This document shows positions 30,460-42,490 of a stretch of DNA of 64,000 nucleotides, in pieces. Each line of letters opens with the position of its first letter. Within the stretch, counting starts at the first letter, position 1. The notes beneath the pieces are model-generated. The model was not told the DNA's origin. It searched no databases and saw only the letters and a program-made list of their open reading frames with translations. Location of the stretch: positions 27,151,649 to 27,215,648 of the forward strand of contig NC_087063.1 in the NCBI RefSeq assembly GCF_963678635.1. Direction: 5' to 3'. The stretch comes from Symsagittifera roscoffensis. Taxonomy: Eukaryota; Xenacoelomorpha; Acoela; Convolutidae. The translations under genes were made by a program, and so were the position numbers.

Positions 30460-31620
30460 GCACAAATTAGATCAGAAAAAATTATTTTCTCACAATGAAT
30501 AATTACATTTGAAAGGGAGGCGGAGCAATAAGCAGAATGGTCCAAGTGCAGAATGGGTCCAAGAGCAGAAAAACAGAAAAATATTGACTTATATTGGTTT
30601 ATACGGGCTAATTGATAAACCAATTATTAGAATCGTCGAAAAATACAAAGAAAACGAATAAATTACGCATGAATTGACTAATTTCATTAAGTTTTTGGAT
30701 TAATTTTTTTAAAATTCTTGATTAAATTGCTCAACTTATGCATAAAATGTTCGTTGCTTTGCTATTATTGACATTTCTGATAATTATTTTACCGATTAGC
30801 TTATAGAAGTTGATATTTTTATACTTTTCTGCTCTTGGACCCATTCTGCTCTCAGACCATTCTGCCTATTGACTGGCCACCATTTGAAAGGATAGCAGAT
30901 TGTTTTGCACGATACATAAAATGATCTGACCGCTTTCTTGAAAAAACTTTAAATAAAATTGGTTTCTTTCTTTTTTTTCAATTTAGGGTCATTTTATCTA
31001 TGCGTGTTGTGATAAACATTAAAATAGGCAAGATGGTCAATATGTTTTAATGAAAAATGACTAGAAATAATAACTCAAAATAATCTAAAGTTTTCGATTT
31101 TTTTGCAGAGATTTTGAAGATTTTTATACCAAAATTGCGCCAAAAAACTTCGTAACTGAATTTTGCTGAAGTAAAACTAAGTTTTCAGGCTTGAATGAAA
31201 CTTTCACGGCTTATTCTTTTTCTATAAAAAGGCTTTTTTCTATTAACAGCTTGCTCGAAAAGTTTCTCAGCAGTTTTTCAGTCCGATGATTGTTTGTGGT
31301 GCCTGATTCAGCTTGAAAAAATATAAAATCCACCAGAATACAAAGTTTCCCCATTGGTCGGAACAAAAAAGAGAGGCTACTTTACAAATAGCGAACATAG
31401 AACATACAAAACAGAAAAATATTCTTTTGGTCACTAGAAAACAAATTCACCTACATGGTTAGAAGCTTTTGCTTAAGTACCAACCTCTCCATATTCAGCA
31501 ATTTGGCAGGAGACTGAGTTAAAGCCTCATTGATGCAAAGTTTTATAGAGTTGATTAAATCTAAAAACTGAAAAAAAATACGAGTAACCGCCAGTATTTC
31601 CTATGCGTTTGACAGGATTA
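30460..31620. other. Left arm, no gene recognised
   Basis: Mirrored at about 38,620-40,050. It includes an odd GCAGAATGGTCCAAG motif repeated around 30,530-30,560 and again in reverse complement near 30,830-30,870, giving a long-range inverted repeat. No ORF is conserved in both arms. Confidence 0.45.
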
Positions 31621-31627
31621 CTTATGC

Positions 31628-31842
31628 TGAAAGCAAAGGTTATTTGGAAAAAAAAACAGATGAAACAGAAGAAAAAGATCGTCTTCAATATAAAAATATT
31701 TGGAACAGACTTATAGTTCCAACAGAAACTTTGCTGAAAGCAAAGGTTATTTGGAAAAAAAACAGATGAAACAGAAGAAAAAGATCTTCTTCAAAATAAA
31801 AATATTTGGAACAGGCTTATAGTTCCAACAGAAACTTAGCTA
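31628..31842. repeat. 109-bp tandem duplication (left arm only)
   Basis: The block from TGCTGAAAGCAAAGGTTATT to TTCCAACAGAAACTT occurs twice with about 97% identity. The right arm has one copy (about 38,505-38,600), so the duplication followed the arm duplication. Confidence 0.7.
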
Positions 31843-31869
31843 GAGTACATGAATCATATGGTGGAATCC

Positions 31870-32209
31870 CTCATACGCGAAGGACCGAATGCGCAAAATC
31901 AAAAATCAGCCAATCAGATTTCAGCAATCTAAAATCTGGAAAGAAAGTATTCAGGGGCTGAATATTGATTTTGGCTGTGAAGAAAAACGGCAGAAATATG
32001 CATAATTTTCAAATTGTCACTGACCGCCGCCGAATTGGAACAAATTTTATAATTCAAGGGTTTCGTTATGAAAGATGCAAAATATAGCTTCAATAATTCA
32101 GTTTAATTGAATGGCAATTGCTTCTTTTTAAAAATTGACTTTCGGCTAATTTTGTTTTCGGTATTTTTGCTTATAAGTTTTTTCGCCCATTCGGTCCTTC
32201 GCGCATGAG
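31870..32209. mobile_element. 340-bp TIR element (MITE-like), left arm
   Basis: 25-bp terminal inverted repeats differ at two positions: CTCATACGCGAAGGACCGAA at the left end and its complement at the right end. There is no coding capacity. The mirror copy is at 38,124-38,464. The CG-rich ends stand out in this A/T-rich DNA. Confidence 0.65.
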
Positions 32210-32864
32210 AATAGCCCCCCAATCATATGACCAAACCATGAATGTTGCAAATGCTCTATAAAGTCTGTTTAATAGTCTAGTAAATCGGTCATTTATGTGC
32301 AGATGAGTCCTAATCAATTCATTTCAGAAGCTCTTTTTGACCTATTCGTAAACCAAGCGATTAAAATGAAATGCATTTTATTAAAGTATTTTAAATAATC
32401 AGCTGCGAAAAACTTCTTTTTAAAACTTCAGTCAGCGTTTTCCCATCACAACAAAAAATTTTCACCAAAAAAAAAACAATTGACAACTTTTCTGTTTTTT
32501 GGATAAACACTGTTTCGTTTTCGAAGCCAATTTTCAAACCCTAATAACTTGAACTCAGAACGCCAACATTTTTTGGTGGTAAGAAACTCCGCTAAAAAGG
32601 AAATAATTAGGAAAATGAATTTTCTCTGAAGAATTCAAAATTTACACCAAGCGCAAAAATTCCATCTCTTATTCGAAAATCGGAAGGATAAAATTTTTTT
32701 TATTAAGGCAAATTATTGACTATTCCGAGTTGCCTTCAAAGCATCTGAAATAATTTTTGGTTGAAAACGACAAACTAATCAAGTTTAAAAACTAAAAATC
32801 TTCCTTCACATTTAATAGCAAATTGGGCTAATTAGCTTGTAATTGTAAAGTTATGGGGGTTTAA

Positions 32865-34380
32865 AGATTGCCATTTTGGCCAATTTGGGATAATTAACAC
32901 GCGATATATTTCGCGCCATTTACGCGTAAGCGGAGATTTGATCCTTCTTAGAAATCATTCCAATTGGTTGAAGGAAGCGTATTTGCCAAAATTGATTTGT
33001 TACTAGGAGCGAAATTTATCACTTTGTGCTTTATATGGCGTGTGGGGTGATGATTTTTGCAAAACTTCAAATTTGAAAAAAAAAATAGTTTTATTTTATT
33101 ACGTTTAATTTTTTCAAATTATTACTGCTCCATAGACCCTGAAAGGCAGTCGAAATCAGGGTTTTGCCAAGCAGTCTTGTTACACGAGCAGTCTGGTTAT
33201 ATTTATTTACCAATTGATTGATAATAACGAAAACAAGAATGCTCGTATCGAGGCACAGCACTGATTTTTCCGACCGCCTTTTAAGGTCTATGGAGCAGTA
33301 ATGAAAAGAAAAAATTAAATGTAAAAAAAAATGATCTTTTAAACATTTGAGGTTCTTTGTAAAAATCATCCCCTCACACGCCAAATAAAGTTCAAAGTGA
33401 TAGATTTCGCTCCTAGTAGCATACCAATTGTGGCAAATAAACTTCCTTCAAGCATTCAGTAACGATTTCTAAGACGGATCAAATCTCCGTAGCGGGAAAT
33501 ATACCTAACGTTAATAGCGGGAAAGTTACTGCTCTATAAGTCCTAAAAGGCAGTTGGAAAATTTAGGGCTTCGCCCTTATACAAGCTGTCTTGTTTGATT
33601 TGGATAGGATTTTTGACCTTCTGTTTGTTAGTTTGCTGTTAAATTTCTGACATTCCGAGAAAAATACCGAAAATTATTCTCGTGGTGGTTCTTTTTCATA
33701 GTTTTTGACTTTTTAACAATCACATTTTGAAAAAAAATAGTTTATTTATTACGTTTAGTTTTTTCACATTTTTACTGCTCGATAGACTTCACAAGGCAGC
33801 CGGAAAATTCAGGGCTCTGCCGAGAAGTCTTGTTATAAGAGCAAACTTGTTATATTTACCAATTGAATGATAATAACGAAAACAAAACCGCTCGTTCAAG
33901 GGCGTAGCCCTGAATGATCCGACTGCCTTTTAGGGTCTATTGAGCAGTAAAATATAAAAAAATTAAATGTAATAAATTACAATTATTTTTTTTTATTTGA
34001 GGTTCATTGTAAAGAAAAATCCCCTCACACGCCATATAAAGTACAAAGTGATAGATTTCGCTCCTAGTAACGAACCAATTATGGCCAATGAGGTTCCTTC
34101 AAGCATTTAGGAACAGTTTCTAAGACGGGTTAAATCTCCGCTCGTGCGTTAATAGCGGGAAATATATATAAACGTTAACAGCGGGAAAGCTACTGTTCCA
34201 TAGACCCTAAAAAGCAGTCGGAACATTCAGGGCTTTGCCCTGATACGAGCAGTCTTGTTTGATTTGGATAGGATTTTTGACCTTCTGTTTGTTAATTTGC
34301 TGTGAAAATTCTGACAGACGGAGAAAAATGATGGTTCTCTTTCATAGTTTTTGACTTTTTAACATTCATCTGTCGACACA
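32865..34380. repeat. Expanded array of the dispersed repeat family (left arm only)
   Basis: Direct and inverted copies of the 300-bp family alternate, and a roughly 640-bp unit is duplicated (starts near 33,100 and 33,740). The short unit CATAGACC..GGCAGT..GAGCAGT occurs in both orientations at about 33,130, 33,290, 33,535, 33,780, 33,930 and 34,200. The right arm has a single copy at 37,258-37,495. Confidence 0.65.
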
Positions 34381-35930
34381 CTCTTTGTAGCTGAAATATA
34401 TTGTTCATGAAGTAATAAAGGTTTCAATAGTTGTATTTTGGCCAGCTTGGCACAAATAGTTCGTGCGCTTTTGACTAGTTTTCTATTAGTAGGGCGCAAA
34501 AAAGTCCGGTTCAAAAGCCATGGAAATAAAAATTAGTACGACTCGGAGTGGTTTTGTTGCCAGACAAATTTTGTCTTTCTAATTGGCAGGCAATTTTGAC
34601 AAAATTGTTTCTACAGTGCGAAATAATGTTTAATATTTTCCTAATTTGCTCAACTTTAGAAAAAAGAAAAAATTTAAATTCTTTTTAACTGGCATTTTTT
34701 TTTCGTTTTCAACCAGACATGCAAACTGAAATACTTAGCAATCGTTTTTTGTAAAGTAGCGGTTGTTTCAAAATTCCAAATTTAGTCAACTTGAATTTTT
34801 AATCACACCGTATTGTCAAATTTTTTTAAATTTTAAGCGTAAGTTGCAAATATATTCGCTCAGAAATGGTTGAAAGACGTATTAGTACGACTCGGAATTG
34901 TTCTCTTCTCAGGCAAGTTTTAAATTTCTAACCAGCAGTTTTTGACAAATTTGGCTTCTACAGTCTGAAGTGTGTTGATGCGCTGAGCAAAGTTAGAAAA
35001 AATTCTTTGCTTGCGATATTTTTTGCGAGTTAAATGGGTTTCCTAATTGGCTCAATTTGAGAAAATCAATACGTTGATTTGCCAATTTTTTTAGGAGGTT
35101 CAGCGTATGGTGTAAGTCTTTTTGCGCTGACATGATTGATATCAAATTAGTTCGACTAGGAAATTAATGCGCTCTATTTGCTAGTTTTTTTAAACGTTTA
35201 GAAATAGTTGTCAATTGTTGTTTTACTGTCAGAAATTGTTGAAAATTGAATTTTTGTGGCTTAAGGTGGCTATGTTTTCCGAATGAGCTAAGCAGAAAAT
35301 GAAAAGTTACCTTACAAGTGATCATTTTTTGCATAGTTTGAGGATTTCAAGCTTGCCAATATGGTTGAATTAGGTCAATTTAGTGCTAATTACTTATCGT
35401 TTTTTGTAACGCATAGCATAGGCTGCAAATTTTCCGGCATCAGCCAGTTGCGGAATAATTTAGCCCCCATTTTCTACTATTTATACGCTGAATTTGAAAA
35501 AAAAAACTGGTAAATAGCTCACAATAATCATCCGAAATTAGTCAAATTGACAATTCTTAAACACAAAAATCTTGCAAAAAAGAACGATGGATAGTTTTGA
35601 AAAATGATATTGATTTTTGCAAAACGCCTCAGTATTTATGAAATTGTTTACAAATTTCATCAAAATTCCTAGTTCAGAAATCGAAATTTTTCGGAGCCGG
35701 ATGACTTAAGAGCTCTATCTTTTTCAGCTGAAATGTTCTGCAGCTAACGCTGCGCATTAAGACAAACTGAAGAAAAAAAATTATACTGAGATCTTTATTT
35801 ACTCAAATTATATAATAAAAAACACAGCGTTTTTAAAAGGCAGAAGTTTTTATTGATTATCAATTAAATTTTTTAAAAAGAACAAATTTTTCAAAAAGAA
35901 CATAAAACTGTTCAAAAATGCTTTCATCTC
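34381..35930. other. Inner end of left arm and unmatched spacer
   Basis: 34,381-35,380 pairs with 36,131-37,130. From 35,381 to the N gap (about 550 bp) no partner is visible. It holds no gene. CGACTCGGA/GTCGTACTAAT blocks recur within the paired part. Confidence 0.5.
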
Positions 35931-36130
35931 NNNNNNNNNNNNNNNNNNNNNNNNNNNNNNNNNNNNNNNNNNNNNNNNNNNNNNNNNNNNNNNNNNNNNN
36001 NNNNNNNNNNNNNNNNNNNNNNNNNNNNNNNNNNNNNNNNNNNNNNNNNNNNNNNNNNNNNNNNNNNNNNNNNNNNNNNNNNNNNNNNNNNNNNNNNNNN
36101 NNNNNNNNNNNNNNNNNNNNNNNNNNNNNN
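35931..36130. other. Assembly gap (200 N)
   Basis: Exactly 200 N sit at the turning point of the inverted repeat. The true distance and the linkage between the two arms are therefore not proven by this sequence. Confidence 0.99.
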
Positions 36131-37257
36131 AATTGACCAAATTCAACCATATTGGCCAGCTTGAAATCCTCAAACTATGCAAAAAATGATCACTTGTAAG
36201 GTAACTTTTTATTTTCTGCTTAGCTCATTTGGAAAACATAGCCACCTTAAGCCACAAAAATTCAATTTTCAACAATTTCTGACAGTAAAACAACAATTGA
36301 CAACTATTTCTAAACGTTTAAGAAAACTAGCAAATAGAGCGCATTAATTTCCTAGTCGAACTAATTTGATATCAATCATGTCTGCGCAAAAAGATTTACA
36401 CCATTCGCTGAGCCTCATAAAAAATTTGGCAAATCAACGTATTGATTTTCTCAAATTGAGCCAATTAGGAAACCCTTTTAACTCGCAAAAAATTTCACAA
36501 GCAAAGAATTTTTTCTAATTTTGCTCAGCGCATCAACACATTTCAGACTGTAGAAACCAAATTTGTCAAAAACTGCTGGTTAGAAAATTAAAATTTGCCT
36601 GAGAAGAGAACAATTCCGAGTCGTACTAATACGTCTTTCAACCATTTCTGAGCGAATATATTTGCAACTTACGCTTAAAATTTAAAAAAATTTGACAATA
36701 CGGTGTGATTAGAATTTCAAGTTGACTAAATTTGGAATTTTGAAACAACCGCTACTTTACAAAAAACGATTGCTAAGTGTTTCAGCTTGCATGTCTGGTT
36801 GAAAACGAAAAAAAAACGACGGTTAAAAAGAATTTAAATTTTTTCTAAAGTTGAGCAAATTAGGAAAATATAAAACATTATTTCGCACTGTAGAAACAAT
36901 TTTGTTAAAATTGCCTGTCAATAAGAAAGACAAAATTTGTCTGGCAAGCAAAACCACTCCGAGTCGTACTAATTTTTATTTCCATGGCTTTTGAACGGGA
37001 ATTATTTGCGCCCTACTAATAGAAAACTGGTCAAAAGCGCACGAATTATTTGTGCCAAGCAGGCCAAAATACAACTATTGAAACCTTTATTACTCCATTT
37101 CATGAACAATATATTTCAGCTACAAAGAGTGCGTCGACAGATGATTGTTAAAAAGTCAAAAACTATGAAAAAGAACCACCATTTTTCTCCGTCTGTCAGA
37201 ATTTTCACAGCAAATTAACAAACAGAAGGTCAAAAATCCTATCCAAATCAAACAAGA

Positions 37258-37495
37258 CTGCTCGTATCAGGGCAAAGCCCTGAATGTTCCGACTGCTTTT
37301 TAGGGTCTATGGAGCAGTAAAATATGAAAAAATTAAACGTAATAAAATAAAACTAATTTTTTTAATCAAATTTGAAGTTTTGCAAAAATCATCACCCCAC
37401 ACGCCATACAAAGTTAAAAGTGATAAATTTCGCGTTAATGGCGCGAAATATATCGCGTGTTAATTGTCCCAAATTGGCCAAAATGGCAATTACAA
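37258..37495 (-). repeat. Dispersed repeat family copy, right arm
   Basis: CTGCTCGTATCAGGGCAAAG opens the short unit, followed by ACACGCCATACAAAGT and TTTCGCG blocks. It is the single-copy counterpart of the left array at 32,865-34,380. Confidence 0.6.
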
Positions 37496-38123
37496 GCTAA
37501 TTAGCCCAAGTTGCTATTAATTGTGGGGGAAGATTTGTAGTTTTTAAACTTGATTAGTTTGTCGTTTTCAACCAAAAATTGTTTCAGATACTTTAAAAGC
37601 AACTCGGAAAAGTCAATAATTTTCCGTAATAAAAAAAATTTTATCCTTCCGATTTTCGAATAAGAGATGGAATGTTTGCGCTTGGTGTAACTTTTCAATT
37701 CTTCAGAGAAAATTCATTTTCTTAATTATTTCCTTTTTAGCGGAGTTTTTACCACCAAAAAATTGTTGGCGTTCTGAGTTCAAGTTAATATGGTTTAAAA
37801 ATTGGCTTCGAAAACGAAACAGTCTTTATCCAAAAAACAGAAAAGTTGTCAACTGTTGTTTTATTTTGTGAAAATTTTTTGTTGTGATGGGAAAACGCTG
37901 ACTGAAGTTTTATAAAGAAATTTTTCGCAGCTGATTATTTAAAATACTTTAATAAAATGTTTTTCATTCTAATCGCTTGGTTTACGAATAGGTCAAAAAG
38001 AGCTTCTGAAATGGATTGATTAGGACTCATCTGCACATAAATAGCCGATTTACTAGACTATTCAACAGACTTTATAGAGCATTCGGAACATTCATGGTTT
38101 TGTCATTTGATACGGGGGCTATT

Positions 38124-38464
38124 CTCATGCGCGAAGGACCGAATGGGCGAAAAAATTTATTAGCGAAAAGACCGAAAACAAAATTAGCCAAAAGTCAATT
38201 TTTAAAAAGAAGCAATCGCCATTCAATTAAACTGAATTAAATGAAGCTCTATTTTGCTTCTTTCATAACGAAGTCCTTGAAATATAAAATTTGTTCCAAG
38301 TCGGCGACGGTCAAGGACAATTTGAAAATTATGCATATTTCTGCCGTTTTTCTTCTCAGCCAAAATCAATATTCAGTCCCTGAATACTTCCTTTCCAGAT
38401 TTTAGATTACTGAAATTTGATTGGCTGATTTTTGTTTTCGCGCATTCGGTCCTTCGCGTATGAG
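38124..38464. mobile_element. 340-bp TIR element (MITE-like), right arm
   Basis: Same 25-bp inverted ends as 31,870-32,209 (CTCATGCGCGAAGGACCGAA at one end). Both arms share the insertion site, so the element predates the duplication. Confidence 0.65.
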
Positions 38465-39599
38465 GGATTCTACCATATGATTCATGTACTCTAGCTAAGT
38501 TTCTGTTCGAACTAGAAGCCTGTTCCAAATATTTTTATATTGAAGAAGATCTTTTTCTTCTGTTTCATCTGTTTTTCTCCAAATAACCTTTGTTTTTGAA
38601 ATATAACCTGTCAAACGCATAGGAAATACTGGGGGGTTGCGCGTATACTTTTCAGTTTTTAGATTTAATCAACTCTATAAAACTTTGCATCAATGAGGCT
38701 TTAACTCAGTCTCTTCCCAAATTGCTGAATATGGAGAGGTTGGTGCTTAAGCAAAAGCTTCTAACCATGTAGGTGAATTTGTTTTCTAGTGACCAAAAGA
38801 ATATTTTTCTGTTTTTTATGTTCTATGTTCGCTATTTGTAAAGTAGCCTCTCTTTTTTGTTCCGAACAATGGGGAAACTTTGTATTCTGGTGGATTTTAG
38901 ATGTTTTCAAGCTGAATCAGGCACCACAAACAATCATCGGACTGAAAAACTGCTGAGAAACTTTTCGAGCATGCTGTTAATAGAAAAAAGCCTTTTTATA
39001 GAAAAAGAATAAGCCGTGAAAGTTTCATTCAAGCCTGAAAACTTAGTTTCACTTCGGTAAAATTAAGTTTCCACATTTTTTAGCGCAATTTTGGTTTTAA
39101 AACCTTCAAAATCTCTGCAAAAAAATTCGAAAAATTTAGATTATTTTGAATTCTTATTTCTAGTCATTTCTCATTAAAACATATTAACCATCTTGTCTAT
39201 TTTAAACTTTATCACAACACGCTTAGATAAAATGACCCTAAATTGAAAAAAAGAACGAAAACAATTTTATTTGTAGTTTTTCAAGAAAGCGGTCAGATCA
39301 TTTTATGCATCGTGCAAAAAAAACTGCTTTCCTTTCAAATGGTGGCCAGTCAATAAGCAGAATGGTCTGAGAGCAGAATGGGTCCAAGAGCAGAGAAATA
39401 GAAAAATATCGCCTTCTATTAGCTAATCGGTAAAATAATTATCAGAAATCTCAATAATAGCAAAGCAACGAACATTTTATGCATAATTTGAGCAATTTAA
39501 TCAAGAATTTAAAAAAATTATTCGAAAAATTTATTGAAATTAGTCAATTCATGCGTAATGTATTCGTTTTCTTGGTATTTTTTGACGATTCCAATAACT

Positions 39600-39705
39600 G
39601 CTTTATCATTTAGCCCGTATAAACCTATCATTTAGCCCGTATTTCATTCATCATTTAGCCCGTAGTTTTATCATTTAGCCCGTATTTAGCCCGTATAAAC
39701 CATCA
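39600..39705. repeat. Short satellite TCATTTAGCCCGTA (right arm only)
   Basis: Four full copies and one partial copy of ATCATTTAGCCCGTA with variable spacers (TAAACC, TTTC). The left arm has one copy (near 30,600). Confidence 0.65.
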
Positions 39706-40323
39706 GTACCCTACCGTTTGTTTCTAGGTAACCTAAAGGGATGCTACTCGAAATTTTGAATCAACTGTATAGCAGTCCTGATGTAGATTTATTTAACCTG
39801 TTTGATCAAAATGATGTGTGTCAAAATTTTATCTGCATCAAATTCAAATTCAAATTCAAATAAACCAATGTAAGTCAATATTTTTCTGTTTTTCTGCTCT
39901 TGGACCCATTCTGCACTTGGCCCATTCTGCTTCTTGCTCCGCCTCCCTTTCAAATGTAATTATTCATTGTGAGAAAATAATTTTTTCTGATCTAGTTTGT
40001 GCTCTGTTCTTAAACATTTTTCACAATCCCTCGTAGTTTCAGCTTTGCCTTTTGGCTTTTTCTGTTTACTGTTTTTTCAAATTCAAGTTTGAGATTTGAA
40101 GCGAAACCTTAGATCTATTGGGATTTTGAATTCGGTGAAAGCCTGGCATCAGCGAACTATAGATTTTTTTGCCAAGCAAGAAAAGAACATAGTTTATGAA
40201 AACAAGTAAGCGAAGAAATGATTCAATTGATCTGGAGGTTATGCAAGGAAAAATAATTCAAAATAAGCAGAAAAAATTTAGAGTGAGTGCAACTGATTTC
40301 ATTAAAATGACTCGGGGAAGTTA

Positions 40324-40842
40324 TTAATTTGTCCTCTTGCATCGATTGAAAAGCTTTCGTATGGGCTCATGAAAGGGTCGCAGCAGCACAATTAGCATGA
40401 TTGAATTGATAAACCCATACGCATGTTTAAGTGCGCGAAGAGAACTGTCCACTCCAGTTTTGAATTTAATTGATTTCTGTGCCCACAAACCCGGAAAACT
40501 ACTGAAAAACAGCACAAAGTCTGCAGGGTCGGACCATTGTGGTTTCGGACAACTTTTCGGGATAAATCCTTTGCGTTCTCGAAATCTTATCAAATATGGT
40601 TCCCAGATAAGCAGTGGAGCGACACAGATGATCCATGAAACCCAAAGAGCGGCAAAAGCAATCGTTAGTCTTCTATTTTGAGAAGATACTCTTGAGTTTT
40701 TCAATTGTCGAATCACGAGCATGTAGAGAATCCCGGAGCAACTTGCAGTGAGTGAAAAAACTACCCATTCCAGACTAAGCTCCATACCCTTCAAAGATGT
40801 CCAGAGGCAGTCTTCACAAGTCAGATAGCCCTGAAAGTTCTC
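40324..40842 (-). CDS. Rhodopsin-type GPCR, TM5-TM7 terminal exon, right-arm copy
   Basis: The exon starts after acceptor TTTCAG (40,843-40,844) and reads to a stop at 40,324 (172 codons plus stop). It holds ECL2 with CEDC, TM5, ICL3 (RQLKNSRVSSQNRR), TM6 (AFAALWVSWIICVAPLLIW), a Cys-containing ECL3 and TM7 (ALKHAYGFINSIMLIVLLRP). A basic C-tail (EPIRKLFNRCKRTN) follows. The NPxxY of TM7 is replaced by NSIML, so it is an unusual receptor. The upstream exon 41,271-41,475 joins in phase 0 across a 428-nt intron. It is the only copy in the window with TM7. The ligand is unknown. Confidence 0.75.
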   Translation of the reverse strand, partial: ENFQGYLTCEDCLWTSLKGMELSLEWVVFSLTASCSGILYMLVIRQLKNSRVSSQNRRLTIAFAALWVSWIICVAPLLIWEPYLIRFRERKGFIPKSCPKPQWSDPADFVLFFSSFPGLWAQKSIKFKTGVDSSLRALKHAYGFINSIMLIVLLRPFHEPIRKLFNRCKRTN

Positions 40843-41270
40843 CTGAAACATTTCACACGCAACAGAATAGTGAAATTAAATTGTAATTTTAGAATATGAA
40901 TATCTATATAAAACGTCCTTAGTTAGAGTCAGTAGCGTATTTATGGGGGGACGCATTTCTCTTCAAGGATTCGGCCCTGCCAACTCAAAGGGTCCCTAGT
41001 ACTGTACTATTTTGAGATATCAATTTTTGCTAATGGGACCCTAAATTTTTTCTAAAGGCGCCTTTGGCGCCAATATCTACTAATTCTGAGGGAAAAGCGC
41101 GCGCTGAATTTTCAAAAATACGTCAACAAAATTCAAAACAAAACGACTTAGCGGGTATTCGATATAGAATGTTTCAAGGAGCCACTAATCAGAGAATCCT
41201 GACTAAACATAATTGCAACAACGGAAGTTGTTGCCTGCGACCAGTTTTCGCCTTGCTTCTTTGAAAATAC

Positions 41271-41475
41271 CTTATAGTAAAAGATGTAGTCAGCTAATAC
41301 AAAGCTTGGTATAATTAGAGACAAAGCAATAATCATAGCATAAATGATGAGCTTGTTTCCGCGTCTGAGAATTTCTTTCGATGAGTGAGGTCTGCAAATG
41401 TAGACCCAACGTTCAACTGCCAGACCGACCATGAGAAAACACTGAGAGTAGAATGGATACAACTCCATGGATACT
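41271..41475 (-). CDS. Rhodopsin-type GPCR, TM3-TM4 exon, right-arm copy
   Basis: 205 nt between acceptor ATATATCAG (AG at 41,476-41,477) and donor AAG/GTATTT (41,270-41,269). Its phase accepts one base to complete a codon begun upstream. TM3 ends in LAVERWVYICRP and TM4 is nearly identical to the left copy. The candidate upstream exon (59,723-59,925, same strand) ends with two bases of a codon, which matches. Position 3.25 carries no Cys in the exon itself; a Cys a few residues upstream would come from the TM1-TM2 exon. Confidence 0.7.
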
Positions 41476-42164
41476 CTGATATATGGTGCTCCAGGGTCAA
41501 TCCATTCGTTTTGGGGTATGCGAAGTTATTTGTTAGAAGCGTTGCAATTTAAATTGACTTATGTTTTTTTAGAAAAAAACTCTTGTATCAGGGCGAAACC
41601 TTGAAGCTTATAAAAGGATCATTGAAGTAAATAAACTCGCTTATACCAAAAAAATTTTGATCGGATTTCCAAAAAAATATAAATATAACTTTGAAAATCC
41701 TCCCTGCACGCAATTATAAGTATTATAGTTAAATATTTAAGTTTTAGTTTGCATAGTTTTCAGTTTGAGAAGAAGTCAGTTTGAGAAAGTTTTAGATTCG
41801 GATTTATTCGCTGGCTATTTTGCGCGTTAATAGATGAAGTGAAAAAGTAGCTTGATTCATTAACTGTCTCAAATTGGCATTTTCGAACCCCCCATTTTCG
41901 AAGGCATTTTCGAACCCCCCATAGGCAATTTCGAAAAAAGGCTTTTTCGAACCCTCATAGATTGCAAAAATTAACTGCAGATGAATTATTGTTTGAAATT
42001 AGTAGTCAAAACACTAATTAATATAAAACAAAGATTTGTCAAATATCAGGGCAAAGCCCCGAACGTTCTGAGTGCCCCTTAATTGGTATGGAATAGTTTT
42101 TGGTAAATAAAAGACAGAAAAAACCATAAAATTTGGACAAAATCAAACTTCAGATGTAATAAAA

Positions 42165-42490
42165 CTGCTCCTATCAGGGCGAAACCCTGAATGTTCCACT
42201 GCCTTTCAAGGTATATGGAGCAGTAATAACATAAAAAATTAAATGCAATTAAAATAAAATGAAATTTGTTTTTAACTTTGAGATTTTTTTGCGAAAATCA
42301 TTCCCCCACACGCCATATTAAGTACAAAATGATAGCTATCGCTCGAAATTAAAAATACAGTATAGCAAATAAGTTTCCTTCAACCAACTTGGAATGATTT
42401 CTAAGACGGATTGAATGTCCGCTTACGAGTTAAAAGCGCGAAATATATCGCGCGTTAATTGTCCAAAATTGACCAAAATGGCAGTCTTTA
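42165..42490 (-). repeat. Dispersed repeat family copy, right arm
   Basis: Counterpart of 28,425-28,745: CTCCTATCAGGGCGAAACCC, then CACGCCATATTAAGTAC, CGCGAAATATATCGCGCG and GACCAAAATGGCAG. A shorter second unit lies at about 42,048-42,100. Confidence 0.6.

Larger units (their letters stand above)
16045..35380 (+). repeat. Left arm of a roughly 20-kb imperfect inverted repeat
   Basis: Long stretches are the reverse complement of 36,131-58,590 with a few percent mismatch. Examples are 24,355-24,575 against 46,408-46,628 and 29,436-29,640 against 41,271-41,475. Left-only changes include a gag-fragment tandem duplication (17,680-18,935), a 109-bp tandem duplication (31,628-31,842), an expanded repeat array (32,865-34,380) and a roughly 450-bp deletion that removed the receptor's TM7. 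The inner end at 35,380 pairs with 36,131. Confidence 0.9.

Noticed and set aside
35850..36182. ORFs of 72-110 codons across the N gap
   Set aside because: Most of each frame is N; they are artefacts of translating unknown bases.
39600..39705. CRISPR-like array
   Set aside because: Units are 14-15 bp with short irregular spacers in animal DNA; a small satellite explains it.
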